From Methylibium petroleiphilum PM1 (GTDB lineage: Bacteria > Pseudomonadota > Gammaproteobacteria > Burkholderiales > Burkholderiaceae_C), in NCBI RefSeq assembly GCF_000015725.1, contig NC_008825.1:1922001-1986000 (forward strand): DNA of 64,000 nucleotides, given 5' to 3'. Made by a program: the position numbers and the translations under genes. Below the pieces are notes generated by a model. The model had not been told where the DNA came from. It worked only from the letters and a program-made list of their open reading frames with translations, and searched no databases. Positions 25,586-38,174 of the stretch are shown piece by piece (the first letter of the stretch is position 1; every line of letters begins with the position of its first letter).

Positions 25586-28500
25586 ATGCGCCTCAACTCG
25601 ATCAAGCTCTCCGGTTTCAAGTCCTTCGCCGAGCCGACGAACTTCCAGCTGCCCGGCCAGCTCGTCGGCGTGGTCGGGCCGAACGGCTGCGGCAAGTCCA
25701 ACATCATGGACGCGGTGCGCTGGGTGCTCGGCGAGAGCAAGGCATCCGAGCTGCGCGGCGAGTCGATGCAGGACGTGATCTTCAACGGCTCGGGCAACCG
25801 CAAGCCGGCCAGCCGCTCCAGCGTGGAGCTGGTGTTCGACAACGCCGATGCGCGCGCCGGCGGTTCCTGGGCCCAGTTCGCCGAGATCGCCGTCAAGCGC
25901 GTGCTCACCCGCGACGGCACCTCCAGCTACTACATCAACAACCAGCCGGTGCGGCGCCGCGACGTACAGGACGTGTTCCTCGGCACGGGCCTCGGGCCGC
26001 GCGCCTACGCGATCATCGGCCAGGGCACGATCAGCCGCATCATCGAGTCCAAGCCCGAGGAGCTGCGGCTTTTCCTCGAAGAGGCCGCCGGCGTCTCCAA
26101 GTACAAGGAACGCCGCCGCGAGACCGAGAACCGTCTGAAGGACACGCGCGAGAACCTGCAGCGTGTCGACGACATCCTGCGCGAGCTCAACGCCAACCTC
26201 GACAAGCTGGAGAAGCAGGCCGAGGTCGCCGCCCAGTACCGCCGCCTGCAGGAGGCCGGCACGCTGAAGCTGCACCAGCTGTGGTTCCTGAAGCACCGCG
26301 ACGCGGCGTCCGAGGAGGAGCGCGTGCACAAGGCCGTGCTCGAGGCCACCAATGCCATCGAGTCGCGGCTGGCCGAATTGCGCCACGTCGAGGCCGAGCT
26401 GGAGACGGTGCGCCAGTCGCACTACGCGGCGAGCGACGCGCTGCACACCGCCCAGGGTTCGCTGGCCGAGGCCGCGCTCGAGGTGAGCCGGCTCGAGGAA
26501 CGCATCCGCTACGTGGTCGAGGGTCGCCAGCGCGTCGAGCAGCGGCTGGCCGAACTGACGGGCCAGAACGCGAACTGGGACGAGCGGCGCCAGCAGGCGG
26601 TGGCCGAGCTCGAAGAGATCGCCGCGCAGATCGCGCTGGCCGACGAACAGGCCGAGCTGCTGGCCGCGCAGGCCGAGGAGCAGTCGGGCGCCTTGCCGGG
26701 CGTGGAAGACACGGTGCGCGCCGCGCAGGGCCGCGCCAACGAGCAGCGCGGCAAGGCCGGCCAGGTGCAGCAGCAGATCCAGTTGCTGGCCGCCGAGTCG
26801 CGCAGCGTCGAGGAGCAGAGCCGCGCGCTCACGCAGCGTCGCGAGCGCCTGGCCGGCGAGCGCCAGACGCTGGCAGCGCCCGACGAGGCGCGCCTCGAAG
26901 GCCTGCGCGTTCAACTCGCCGGCGCTGAGGAAGGCCAGGCGGTGGCCGATGCGCGTGCCGAGGAACTGACCGCGTCGGTGCCCCAGCGCGATGAAGATCG
27001 CCGCGCCCGGCAGGAGCGCGTCAACACCGAAGCGGCCCGCCAGGCCGACCTGAGCGCCCGCCTCGATGCGCTGCGCGCGCTGCAGGAGAAGGTGCAGACC
27101 GAGGGCAAGCTCAAGCCCTGGCTCGCCAAGCACGGGCTCGACGGGCTGAGCGGGCTGTGGACGCGGCTGCACATCGAGGCCGGTTGGGAGACCGCGCTGG
27201 AAGCGGCGCTGCGGGAGCGCATCAATGCGCTCGAGGTCGGCCGCATGGAGACGGTGCGCGCCTTCGAGGGCGATGCTCCCCCGGCCAAGCTGGCCTTCTA
27301 CACCCCGCCGAGCGGCGCGATCGCCAACACCCATGCCACGCTGCCTCGGCTGTCGGACCTGTTGCGTCTGGGCGGGCAGGTCGGTGATGCCGGGCTGGCA
27401 GCGCTGCTGAACGACTGGCTCGAAGGCGTGTACACCGCGGCTTCGCTCGACGAGGCGCTGGCCGACCGCGGCAAGCTGACCCACGGCGAGGTCATCATGA
27501 CGCCGGCCGGCCACGCGGTCAGCCCGTTCGCGGTGAGCTTCTATGCACCCGACTCCGAGCAGGCCGGCATGCTGGCGCGCGCCCAGGAGATCGAGAACCT
27601 GGAGAAGCAGACACGCGCCCAGGCACTGATCGTCGACGAGTCGCGCGCCGCCCTGGTGCGGGCCGAGGCTGCCTACACCGATGCCTCGTCGCGGCTGGTC
27701 AGCGCACGTCGCGAGGCCGCCGAGGGCCAGACGCGCACCCACCAGCTGCAGGTCGAGGTGCTGCGGCTCGCCCAACTGAGCGAGCAGACCAGCGCACGGC
27801 GCGAGCAGATCGAATCCGAGCTGGCCGAGATCGACGCCGGCCTGGAAGAACTGCAGGAGCGCCGCGTCACCGGCGAGGCCCGCTTCGAGGAGCTCGACCT
27901 GCAGCTCGCCAACGAGCAGGAGCGCCATGCCGACCTGGAGGAGGCGGTGATCCAGGCCGAACGCCAGCTCAGCGGCGCGCGCGAGCAACTGCGCACGCTG
28001 GAGCGCGAGGCCCAGGAGGCGCAGTTCAGCTCCCGCGCACTGGCCGCGCGGCGCGGCGAGCTGCAGCGCTCGATCGAGACCGCCGCCCAGCAGGTGGCCA
28101 CCAACGAGCAGAGCGCCGCCCAACTGCAGGAAGAGCTGGGGCGCCTGACCGACGCCGCCGCGCAGGCCGGCCTGCAGACCGCGCTGGCGCTGAAGCTCGA
28201 GCGTGAGCAGGCGCTGGGCGCGCAGCGCAGCGCCTACGACGAGCTGTCGGCCCGACTGCGCCAGGCCGAAGAACAGCGCCTGGGTTTCGAACGCAGCCTC
28301 GAGCCGCTGCGCGAGAAGATCGGCAAGCTGCAGCTCGAGCAGCAGGCCGCACAACTGGGCGGTGCGCAGTACCTGGAGCAGTTGACGGCCGCGCAGGTCG
28401 ACCTGGAGGCGCTGGGCAAGAACATCGAGGACGACGGCGTCAAGCTCTACGGCCTGCAGGGCGAGATCGACCGCATCAACCGCGAAGTGGCGGCGCTTGG

Positions 28501-29113
28501 CGCGGTGAACCTGGCCGCGCTCGACGAACTGACCGCCTCGCGCGAACGCAAGACCTTCCTCGACGCGCAGTCGGCCGACCTGATCGACGCGATGACCACG
28601 CTGGAAGACGCCATCCACAAGATCGACCTCGAGACGCGCGACCTGCTCAAGGGCACCTTCGACACCGTCAACGAGCATTTCGGCCGCATGTTCCCGGAGC
28701 TGTTCGGCGGCGGCAACGCCAGGCTGGTGATGACCGGCGACGAGATCCTCGACGCCGGCGTGCAGGTGATGGCGCAGCCACCGGGCAAGAAGAACAGCAC
28801 CATCCACCTGCTGTCAGGCGGCGAGAAGGCACTGACGGCGATCGCGCTGGTGTTCGCGATCTTCCAGCTCAACCCGGCGCCGTTCTGTCTGCTCGATGAA
28901 GTGGACGCGCCGCTCGACGACGCCAACACCGAGCGCTACGCCAAGCTGGTGCGCAGCATGGCCGAACACACGCAGTTCCTGTTCATCTCGCACAACAAGA
29001 TCGCGATGGAAATGGCCGAGCAGCTGATCGGGGTGACCATGCAGGAGCAGGGCGTGTCGCGCATCGTCGCGGTCGACATGGACGCGGCGGTCTCGATGGC
29101 CGAGGCCGCATGA
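25586..29113 (+). CDS. smc: Chromosome segregation protein SMC
   Basis: SMC (1175 aa) is the ATPase arm of the bacterial condensin. Walker A GPNGCGKSN is at residues 31-39, the Q-loop region near 145, then a long coiled coil, a hinge at ~520-640 (GLSGLWTRLHIEAGWETALEAAL), the return coiled coil, and the C-terminal head with LLSGGEKALTAIAL and Walker B CLLDEVDAPLDDAN. I chose the ATG at 25586 because MRLNSIKLSGFKSF is the invariant N-terminus; upstream open codons are leader. zipA and ligA follow in the same direction. Partners ScpA and ScpB are not in the window. Confidence 0.97.
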   Translation: MRLNSIKLSGFKSFAEPTNFQLPGQLVGVVGPNGCGKSNIMDAVRWVLGESKASELRGESMQDVIFNGSGNRKPASRSSVELVFDNADARAGGSWAQFAEIAVKRVLTRDGTSSYYINNQPVRRRDVQDVFLGTGLGPRAYAIIGQGTISRIIESKPEELRLFLEEAAGVSKYKERRRETENRLKDTRENLQRVDDILRELNANLDKLEKQAEVAAQYRRLQEAGTLKLHQLWFLKHRDAASEEERVHKAVLEATNAIESRLAELRHVEAELETVRQSHYAASDALHTAQGSLAEAALEVSRLEERIRYVVEGRQRVEQRLAELTGQNANWDERRQQAVAELEEIAAQIALADEQAELLAAQAEEQSGALPGVEDTVRAAQGRANEQRGKAGQVQQQIQLLAAESRSVEEQSRALTQRRERLAGERQTLAAPDEARLEGLRVQLAGAEEGQAVADARAEELTASVPQRDEDRRARQERVNTEAARQADLSARLDALRALQEKVQTEGKLKPWLAKHGLDGLSGLWTRLHIEAGWETALEAALRERINALEVGRMETVRAFEGDAPPAKLAFYTPPSGAIANTHATLPRLSDLLRLGGQVGDAGLAALLNDWLEGVYTAASLDEALADRGKLTHGEVIMTPAGHAVSPFAVSFYAPDSEQAGMLARAQEIENLEKQTRAQALIVDESRAALVRAEAAYTDASSRLVSARREAAEGQTRTHQLQVEVLRLAQLSEQTSARREQIESELAEIDAGLEELQERRVTGEARFEELDLQLANEQERHADLEEAVIQAERQLSGAREQLRTLEREAQEAQFSSRALAARRGELQRSIETAAQQVATNEQSAAQLQEELGRLTDAAAQAGLQTALALKLEREQALGAQRSAYDELSARLRQAEEQRLGFERSLEPLREKIGKLQLEQQAAQLGGAQYLEQLTAAQVDLEALGKNIEDDGVKLYGLQGEIDRINREVAALGAVNLAALDELTASRERKTFLDAQSADLIDAMTTLEDAIHKIDLETRDLLKGTFDTVNEHFGRMFPELFGGGNARLVMTGDEILDAGVQVMAQPPGKKNSTIHLLSGGEKALTAIALVFAIFQLNPAPFCLLDEVDAPLDDANTERYAKLVRSMAEHTQFLFISHNKIAMEMAEQLIGVTMQEQGVSRIVAVDMDAAVSMAEAA

Positions 29114-29222
29114 GAGAGGCCATGAACCAAGCGTTCGCGCGGGCCGCAGCGCCGGGCCGCCCCCAGCAAGGCCCGACCCTCCGGGAGGGTCGCTCGACGG
29201 ACCCGGCGAGCGGGGAGCCGTC
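29114..29222 (+). repeat. Intergenic palindrome between smc and zipA
   Basis: The 109-base spacer contains a perfect inverted repeat at 29174-29192 (CGACCCTCC, one base, GGAGGGTCG), in a GC-rich context with further CG-rich arms. Such palindromic extragenic units are frequent in Burkholderiales genomes. I see no second copy in this window. It could form a stem in the smc-zipA message and limit read-through or protect an RNA end. Confidence 0.5.
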
Positions 29223-32356
<3,134 letters not shown>

Positions 32357-32382
32357 GGACGAAACCGGGAGGTGCAGACGCC

Positions 32383-32916
32383 ATGGCTGTTCGAGACATC
32401 CTGAAGATGGGCGATCCGCGCCTGCTGCGCATCGCGCACCCGGTGCGCGAATTCGACACGCCCGCGCTGCACGCGCTGATCGAGGACATGTTCGACACGA
32501 TGGAGGCGGCCAACGGTGCCGGCCTGGCGGCACCGCAGATCGGGGTGGACCTGCAACTCGTGATCTTCGGCTTCACGAAGAGCGAGCGCTACCCGGAGGC
32601 GCCGCCGGTGCCGCGCACGGTGTTGATCAACCCGCAGATCACCCCGCTGTCGGAGGATCTGGAAGACGGTTGGGAGGGCTGCCTCTCGGTGCCCGGGCTG
32701 CGCGGCGTGGTGCCGCGCCACCAGCGGATCCGCTACACCGGTTTCGACCCGCAGGGCCGGCGCATCGAGCGCGAGGCCGAGGGCTTCCACGCCCGCGTGG
32801 TGCAGCACGAATGCGACCACCTGGCCGGGGTGCTCTACCCGATGCGGGTGCGCGACTTCAGCCGCTTCGGCTACACCGAGGTGCTGTTTCCAGGGCTCGA
32901 TGACGGCGACGATTGA
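32383..32916 (+). CDS. def: Peptide deformylase
   Basis: Def (177 aa) removes formyl groups from nascent proteins. The three family motifs are all visible: [10 protein letters not shown] at 45-54, EGCLS with Cys100 as a metal ligand, and HECDH at 142-146 with His142/His146 and catalytic Glu143. It lies 26 bases after ligA in the same direction. No fmt gene follows, so this is probably not the def-fmt locus and the genome may have a second def. Confidence 0.97.
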   Translation: MAVRDILKMGDPRLLRIAHPVREFDTPALHALIEDMFDTMEAANGAGLAAPQIGVDLQLVIFGFTKSERYPEAPPVPRTVLINPQITPLSEDLEDGWEGCLSVPGLRGVVPRHQRIRYTGFDPQGRRIEREAEGFHARVVQHECDHLAGVLYPMRVRDFSRFGYTEVLFPGLDDGDD

Positions 32917-32931
32917 ACGGGCGAGATTGCC

Positions 32932-34047
32932 TCACCAGTCTGAGATTGACGGATTCTCATAGCTGTAAGTGTTAGGGAACACGAAATTTGAGAACGAGAA
33001 CGACAGACTGACTTCCAGCGAGGCGACCTGGTGCCACCAGCCCAGCGGGAGGAAGACGGTGTCACCCGGTTCCAACACCACCTCGAGCACCTTGACGTCG
33101 CGGAAGGCCGGGTAACGGTCAAGGTCAGGATGATCCAAGTCGATTGCGCTGAACACCCCGTCGTGGTTGTATAGACGCGGCGTCTCGAGTGGCGAGATGA
33201 AGCGCCAGCGCTTGCGTCCGACCACCTGGGTGTGCAGCAACATCAGGGTGTCGTGATGCAGGGGAGTGACGGTGCCGGCCGGGCCGAACCAGAACGAGGA
33301 GCGTTGCGCCAACTGTGCCGGGTCGCAGAATAGCGGCAGCGTTCCAATGTCAGCCAGCAGTGGCGCGAACTCCGGTCGGCGCAAAATCTCGTTGTTGGCG
33401 GTCAGATAGTAGTCGTTGGTGGCACCGCCCGCCAGCACGCGATCGACGAAATCGCCGAGCCGGACGTTGTGGCGGTGCTTGAGCTTGTCCTGCTCGTACT
33501 TCGGGTTGACGGCCCGTTCCGCCTGGATCTCGACATCGAGGTGACCGAACCGTTCGCGCAGGTCGGCCGGCGACCAGCGATGCAGAGCGGGCCAATCGCC
33601 CGCCACGTCGGTCAGCACGAGCGGCCGGGAACCCACCACGTAACGCTCGAAGAACTCGGCCGGCGAAACGTGGCTGCGTTTCTCCACGCCGTCGTAGGCC
33701 CAACCCATCTCCCAGATGCGCTGTTGATTGGCCATCACCGAAGCGAACTTGCGCTGCAACTGTTGGTGGCGGCGTGCGGCCACGAACACCGGGTGGACCT
33801 CCATCGCGGCGATTGCCTGCTGAGCGGCCTGCCGGTCCAGGCCCGCGGCGACCATGGTGTCTGTCATCGAAGCCGCTGTGCAGTCGCGCAGCCGGTTCTC
33901 GGCGATCCACTGCATCCAGCGGGCATCGTCCGGCCGCGGTTGCCGCTGATAGCCTACCGGTTGCGGTGCGGGGGGGATTTCGCGAAGGGCCATGGGGTCG
34001 TAGTTCGAATGACCCGTCGAGGAACGAACGGGCGCGTCAACCGGCAT
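32932..34047 (-). CDS. Cupin-like (JmjC-type) Fe(II)/2-oxoglutarate oxygenase
   Basis: A 371-aa predicted non-heme iron oxygenase of the cupin_8/JmjC class. The iron triad is visible as H-x-D in PLHHDTLMLLH and the distal His in FLPLGWWHQVASLE; SYENPSISDW closes the fold. An N-terminal helical part (residues 30-120) contains the EVHPVFVAAR text. Family members hydroxylate proteins or peptides; the substrate here is unknown. The DNA is visibly less GC-rich at its 3' end than its neighbours and the gene interrupts a housekeeping run between def and the SGNH gene, which hints at later acquisition. Confidence 0.85.
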   Translation of the reverse strand: MPVDAPVRSSTGHSNYDPMALREIPPAPQPVGYQRQPRPDDARWMQWIAENRLRDCTAASMTDTMVAAGLDRQAAQQAIAAMEVHPVFVAARRHQQLQRKFASVMANQQRIWEMGWAYDGVEKRSHVSPAEFFERYVVGSRPLVLTDVAGDWPALHRWSPADLRERFGHLDVEIQAERAVNPKYEQDKLKHRHNVRLGDFVDRVLAGGATNDYYLTANNEILRRPEFAPLLADIGTLPLFCDPAQLAQRSSFWFGPAGTVTPLHHDTLMLLHTQVVGRKRWRFISPLETPRLYNHDGVFSAIDLDHPDLDRYPAFRDVKVLEVVLEPGDTVFLPLGWWHQVASLEVSLSFSFSNFVFPNTYSYENPSISDW

Positions 34048-34087
34048 GGTAAGCGCGCCGAAGGGCGGACCGCGTTTGAAAAGCGGG

Positions 34088-34738
34088 CTACTTCGACAAC
34101 AAGGGCCGCAGCGCCGGCCACACGTTGCCCAGGATGATGGGGTGGGCGGCTTCTTTCGGGTGGATGCGGTCCGGCTGGAACAGTTCGCTCGCGTTCGGCG
34201 CATCGCCCACGCCCTTCAGCAGGAAGGGCAGCAGCGCCGTGCCTTCGGCCCGGGCGACCTTGCCGAACAGTGCCGCAAAGTCTTCGTTGTACTGGCGGCC
34301 GTAGTTCGGTGGCACCTGCATTCCGATCAGCAGCACCCGCGCACCTGCAGCCTTCGAGGTCCGCGCCATCTCGGCCAGATTGCGCTCGGTCATCGCCAGC
34401 GGCAGGCCGCGCAGGGCGTCGTTGCCGCCCAGTTCGACGATCACCACCGCCGGCTTGTGCTGCGCCAGCAGCGCCGGCAGGCGCGAGCGGCCGCCCGAGG
34501 TGGTATCGCCGCTGATGCTGGCGTTGACGACGCCGGCGGCGATCTTCTCCTGCGCCAGGCGCTTCTCCAGCAGGGCCACCCAGCCGCTGCCGCGCTGCAG
34601 GCCGTACTCGGCCGACAGGCTGTCGCCCACGACCAGGATCATCGGCCGGGTGGCCTGCGCCCGCACCGGCAGGACCACAAGCCCCGCCAACGCCGATGCG
34701 GCGAGCTGCTTGATACAGTCCCTGCGACTCAATGACAT
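34088..34738 (-). CDS. SGNH-family arylesterase/TesA-like thioesterase I
   Basis: A 216-aa periplasmic GDSL esterase. An N-terminal Tat-like or Sec signal (SRRDCIKQLAASALAGLVVLP) is followed by block I GDSLS with Ser40, block III GGND with Asn106, and block V DRIHP with Asp and His. This is the E. coli TesA architecture, and as in E. coli it is divergent from a ybbA-like ABC ATPase. A good ribosome-binding site (GGAGGA) precedes the start at 34738. Confidence 0.9.
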   Translation of the reverse strand: MSLSRRDCIKQLAASALAGLVVLPVRAQATRPMILVVGDSLSAEYGLQRGSGWVALLEKRLAQEKIAAGVVNASISGDTTSGGRSRLPALLAQHKPAVVIVELGGNDALRGLPLAMTERNLAEMARTSKAAGARVLLIGMQVPPNYGRQYNEDFAALFGKVARAEGTALLPFLLKGVGDAPNASELFQPDRIHPKEAAHPIILGNVWPALRPLLSK

Positions 34739-34752
34739 CCGATTCCTCCTTC

Positions 34753-35427
34753 ATGACCGAAGCGATCATCGCCGTCGAGCACGTCAGCAAGCGCGTGCAG
34801 GACTCCAGCGGCGAGCTGACCATCCTGCACGATATCGACTTCTCGCTCGCGGCGCAGGAGTCGGCGGCCATCGTCGGAGCGTCGGGCTCGGGCAAGAGCA
34901 CGCTGCTGGCCATCATCGCCGGGCTCGACACGCCGAGTGAAGGCACCGTGAGGCTCGCCGGCATCGACCTGTTTGGCCTTGATGAGGACGCCCGGGCCGC
35001 AGTGCGCGCCGAGCGTGTGGGCTTCGTGTTCCAGAGCTTCCAGCTGATGGGCAACCTGACCGCGCTGGAGAACGTGATGCTGCCGCTGGAACTGCAGGGC
35101 CGTGGTGACGCCCGCGCCGCCGCGACCGAGATGCTGGTGCGCGTGGGGTTGGGTGAGCGGCTGGGGCACTACCCGAAGCTGCTGTCCGGCGGCGAACAGC
35201 AGCGCGTGGCGCTGGCGCGTGCCTTCGTCGTGAAACCGGCGCTGTTGCTGGCCGACGAACCCACCGGCAGCCTGGACTTCGCGACCGGCGAGAAGGTCAT
35301 GGAGCTGATGTTCGAGCTCAACCGCGAGCAGGGCACGACGCTGGTGCTGGTGACCCACGACCGCGCCATCGCCGCCCGCTGCGACCGGCAAGTCAGGATC
35401 GAGGCGGGGCAGCTGACGTCCTCGTGA
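34753..35427 (+). CDS. ABC transporter ATP-binding protein, YbbA/LolD-like
   Basis: A 224-aa ABC ATPase with Walker A GASGSGKST, Q-loop VFQSFQLM, signature LSGGEQQRVALARA, Walker B LLLADEPTGSLD and switch His in VTHDR. It is of the MacB/LolD/YbbA group that pairs with FtsX-type permeases, but no permease (YbbP) follows; rlmB comes next. The ATG at 34753 is preferred; an ATG at 34732 would overlap the start of the divergent esterase. Substrate unknown. Confidence 0.9.
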   Translation: MTEAIIAVEHVSKRVQDSSGELTILHDIDFSLAAQESAAIVGASGSGKSTLLAIIAGLDTPSEGTVRLAGIDLFGLDEDARAAVRAERVGFVFQSFQLMGNLTALENVMLPLELQGRGDARAAATEMLVRVGLGERLGHYPKLLSGGEQQRVALARAFVVKPALLLADEPTGSLDFATGEKVMELMFELNREQGTTLVLVTHDRAIAARCDRQVRIEAGQLTSS

Positions 35428-35496
35428 GCCCGGTCGCGGCAGCCGTTGCGAAGCAAGGCACCCGCGGGCAGTGAGACCGCCCCCGATAATCGCCCC

Positions 35497-36240
35497 ATGT
35501 CCTCCTCCCCCCGCATCCTGTTCGGCTTCCACGCCGTCACCGTCCGTGTCAAGACGGCCCCCGGCTCCGTCGTCGAGCTCTACATCGACGGCACGCGGCG
35601 CGATGCGCGCATGCGCCAGTTCATCGAACGCGCCAAGGAAGCCGGCGTGCGCCTGATCGAGAGCGACGAGCTGCGCCTGCAGGCGCTCTGCGGCACGCAC
35701 CGCCACCAGGGCGTGGTGGCCAAGGTCACCGCGGCACCGGCCACGAAATCGCTCGATGACCTGCTCGACACGGTGGAGGGCCCGCCGCTGCTGCTGGTAC
35801 TCGACGGCGTGACCGACCCGCACAACCTCGGCGCCTGTCTGCGCGTGGCCGACGGGGCCGGAGCCCATGCGGTGATTGCGCCGAAGGACCATGCCGTCGG
35901 CATCAACGCCACGGTCGCCAAGGTGGCGAGCGGCGCGGCCGAGACGGTGCCCTATTTCATGGTCACGAACCTGGCGCGCACGCTGGGCGAACTGAAGGAA
36001 CGCAACATCTGGGTCATCGGCACCGCCGACGATGCGCCGCGCACGCTGTACGCAGCGGACCTGAGGCAAGCGGTCGCGCTGGTGCTGGGCGCCGAAGGGC
36101 AGGGCATGCGCCAGCTCACGCGCAAGACCTGCGACGAACTCGTCAGCCTGCCGATGGCCGGCGCGGTGGAGAGCCTGAACGTCTCGGTGGCGAGCGGTAT
36201 CGGTCTTTACGAGGCGGTGCGCCAGCGCGGCGCGACCTGA
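35497..36240 (+). CDS. rlmB: 23S rRNA (guanosine(2251)-2'-O)-methyltransferase
   Basis: RlmB (247 aa) is a SPOUT methyltransferase acting on G2251 of 23S rRNA. An N-terminal substrate-binding domain (ILFGFHAV, then ESDELRLQALCGTHRHQGVVA) precedes the knotted catalytic domain with LVLDGVTDPHNLGACLR, LVLGAEGQGM and LPMAGAVESLNVSVASG, the three SpoU motifs. Upstream 69 bases hold no obvious regulatory signal. Confidence 0.97.
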   Translation: MSSSPRILFGFHAVTVRVKTAPGSVVELYIDGTRRDARMRQFIERAKEAGVRLIESDELRLQALCGTHRHQGVVAKVTAAPATKSLDDLLDTVEGPPLLLVLDGVTDPHNLGACLRVADGAGAHAVIAPKDHAVGINATVAKVASGAAETVPYFMVTNLARTLGELKERNIWVIGTADDAPRTLYAADLRQAVALVLGAEGQGMRQLTRKTCDELVSLPMAGAVESLNVSVASGIGLYEAVRQRGAT

Positions 36241-36279
36241 CGCGGAGCCGCGACCACCGCCTGCACATAGACTGCCGAC

Positions 36280-36909
36280 ATGCCCGTCCTCGAAGTCCTG
36301 CATCCGCTGGTCCGACACAAGGTCGGGCTGCTGCGCGCCGCCGACATCTCGACCAAGAAGTTCCGGGAGATCACCGCCGAGATCGCCCGGCTGCTGGCCT
36401 ACGAAGCCACGGCAGACTTCCCGCTGGAGCAGGTGACGGTGGAGTGCTGGAGCGGACCGACGGCGGTCGACCAGATCAAGGGCAAGAAGGTCACCATCGT
36501 GCCGATCCTGCGGGCCGGCCTGGGCATGATGGACGGCGTGCTCGACATGATCCCGAACGCCAAGATCAGCGTGGTGGGTCTCTCGCGCAACCACGACACG
36601 CTGCAGCCGGAGCACTATTTCGAGAACCTGGTCGGTTCGCTGGAAGAGCGCACCGCGCTGATCATCGACCCGATGCTGGCGACCGCCGGCTCGATGATCG
36701 CCACCGTCGACCTGCTCAAGCGCAAGGGCTGCCGCGACATTCGCGCGCTGGTGCTGGTGGCCGCGCCGGAGGGTGTGAAGGCGCTGAGTGCGGCCCACCC
36801 CGAAGTGCGCTGCTGGACGGCGGCGATCGACAGCCACCTCAACGAGGTCGGCTACATCATCCCCGGGCTCGGCGACGCCGGCGACAAGATCTTCGGTACC
36901 AAGGGCTGA
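36280..36909 (+). CDS. upp: Uracil phosphoribosyltransferase
   Basis: Upp (209 aa) salvages uracil to UMP with PRPP. The PRPP loop [13 protein letters not shown] and the uracil-binding C-terminus ([18 protein letters not shown]) are clear, as is the N-terminal [17 protein letters not shown]. It follows rlmB by 39 bases. No uraA permease is next to it. Confidence 0.98.
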   Translation: MPVLEVLHPLVRHKVGLLRAADISTKKFREITAEIARLLAYEATADFPLEQVTVECWSGPTAVDQIKGKKVTIVPILRAGLGMMDGVLDMIPNAKISVVGLSRNHDTLQPEHYFENLVGSLEERTALIIDPMLATAGSMIATVDLLKRKGCRDIRALVLVAAPEGVKALSAAHPEVRCWTAAIDSHLNEVGYIIPGLGDAGDKIFGTKG

Positions 36910-36920
36910 GCGGCACGTGC

Positions 36921-38174
36921 TCAGGCGTGGCGGCTGTCGCGCCGCATGCGGTTTTCGGCCCAGCGGCTGAGCGCCAGCGCCGCGAGCAGCCAGCCCAGGC
37001 CGACCCAGTGCAGGCCGCCGTAGAGTCCGGACCCACTGGCGCCGGCGGCTTCCTGCGCTGCGACCAGCGCGCCGCCCCCCGCTGCGCCAACCGCCTGGCC
37101 GAGGTAAATGGCCGACGTGTTCAACGCCATCAGTGCCGGCGCCAGGGCCGGCGCGGCCTGACCCAGGCGGGCCTGCTGCGCCGAATTGGCCGCGAACATG
37201 CCCAGCGCCCACGGCAGCAGCACGCAGGCCATCGACAGGTAGCCGGTGCCCAGCGGCCAGATCAGCATCGTCAGGGCCACGGCACCGAGTAGCAAGGTCA
37301 CCGCACGCGCCGCGCCGATGCGGTCGACGTGGCGCGACAGCAGCACGTTGCCGATCAGCCCGAAGGCACCGAACCAGGCGAACAGCAGGCTGATCTGCGT
37401 GGGCCCGGCGCCGAGTACCTGCTTGTAGTACGGCGCGAAGTAGGTGAACACGGTGAACTGTCCCGCGCCGAACAGGGCCGTGACCGCCACGATCGCCATC
37501 AGCAGCGGGTGCGTCAGCACCTCGCGCCAGGCGCGCAGGTTCATGGCCGGCGGCCGCACGCCGTCGGGCATCACCACCCACACCCAGACGGCGCCACCGG
37601 CGGCCAGCAGCGCCACGAGGCCGAAGGCCCAGCGCCAGCCGAGTGCCTCGCCGATGTAGCTGTGCAGCGGCATGCCGAACACCGAGGCCACCGACCAGCC
37701 GAGGAAGACGAAGGTGATGGCTCGGCCGCGCTGCGCCGGCGGCGCCAGCCAGCCGATCGCCGCCGCGGCCTGGGGCGTGAACACCGCGGCACCCAGCATG
37801 CAGAACGCGCGCACCGGCGCCAGCGCGGCGTAGCTGGGCATCAGCGCCGATACGGCGTGGCCCACCGCATACCAGGCCAGCGTGAAGGCCAGCAGCCGGC
37901 GGCGGTCCACGCGGCCGACTGCCGCCGCCAGCAGCGGAGCGCCCAGGCACATCATCACGGCGGCGATCGCGATCAACTGGCCGCCGAGCGCCACGCTCAC
38001 CTGCAGCGAGCGCGTCAGGTCGTTCAGCGAACCGGCGATGACCATCACGCCGCAGCCGATCACGAAATTGCCGAACAGCAACGCCCAGCGCGCGCCGCGC
38101 AGGGCGTCGATTGGCTCAACGTGCGATGCGGCAGGGGCGTCGGCGCTCAGCCTCGCGCCCGGCGCGTCATCCAC
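36921..38174 (-). CDS. Major facilitator superfamily transporter
   Basis: A 417-aa inner-membrane protein with about 12 hydrophobic helices and the MFS loop motif between helices 2 and 3 (GAPLLAAAVGRVDRRRLL). The closest general type is the arabinose-efflux/drug-proton antiporter group (AraJ/YdhP-like); the substrate cannot be told. It overlaps the next gene's 3' end by eight bases and shares its direction, so the hydroxyacid dehydrogenase and transporter are probably co-expressed. Confidence 0.88.
   Translation of the reverse strand: MDDAPGARLSADAPAASHVEPIDALRGARWALLFGNFVIGCGVMVIAGSLNDLTRSLQVSVALGGQLIAIAAVMMCLGAPLLAAAVGRVDRRRLLAFTLAWYAVGHAVSALMPSYAALAPVRAFCMLGAAVFTPQAAAAIGWLAPPAQRGRAITFVFLGWSVASVFGMPLHSYIGEALGWRWAFGLVALLAAGGAVWVWVVMPDGVRPPAMNLRAWREVLTHPLLMAIVAVTALFGAGQFTVFTYFAPYYKQVLGAGPTQISLLFAWFGAFGLIGNVLLSRHVDRIGAARAVTLLLGAVALTMLIWPLGTGYLSMACVLLPWALGMFAANSAQQARLGQAAPALAPALMALNTSAIYLGQAVGAAGGGALVAAQEAAGASGSGLYGGLHWVGLGWLLAALALSRWAENRMRRDSRHA

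Noticed and set aside
25526-28807. 1093-aa open frame opposite smc
   Set aside because: Leu/Gln/His-rich shadow of the smc coiled coils, no motif or ribosome-binding site.
33990-34010. tRNA-like T-loop text (GTTCGAAT)
   Set aside because: No acceptor or anticodon stem can be drawn around it and it lies in the N-terminal coding part of the oxygenase gene.
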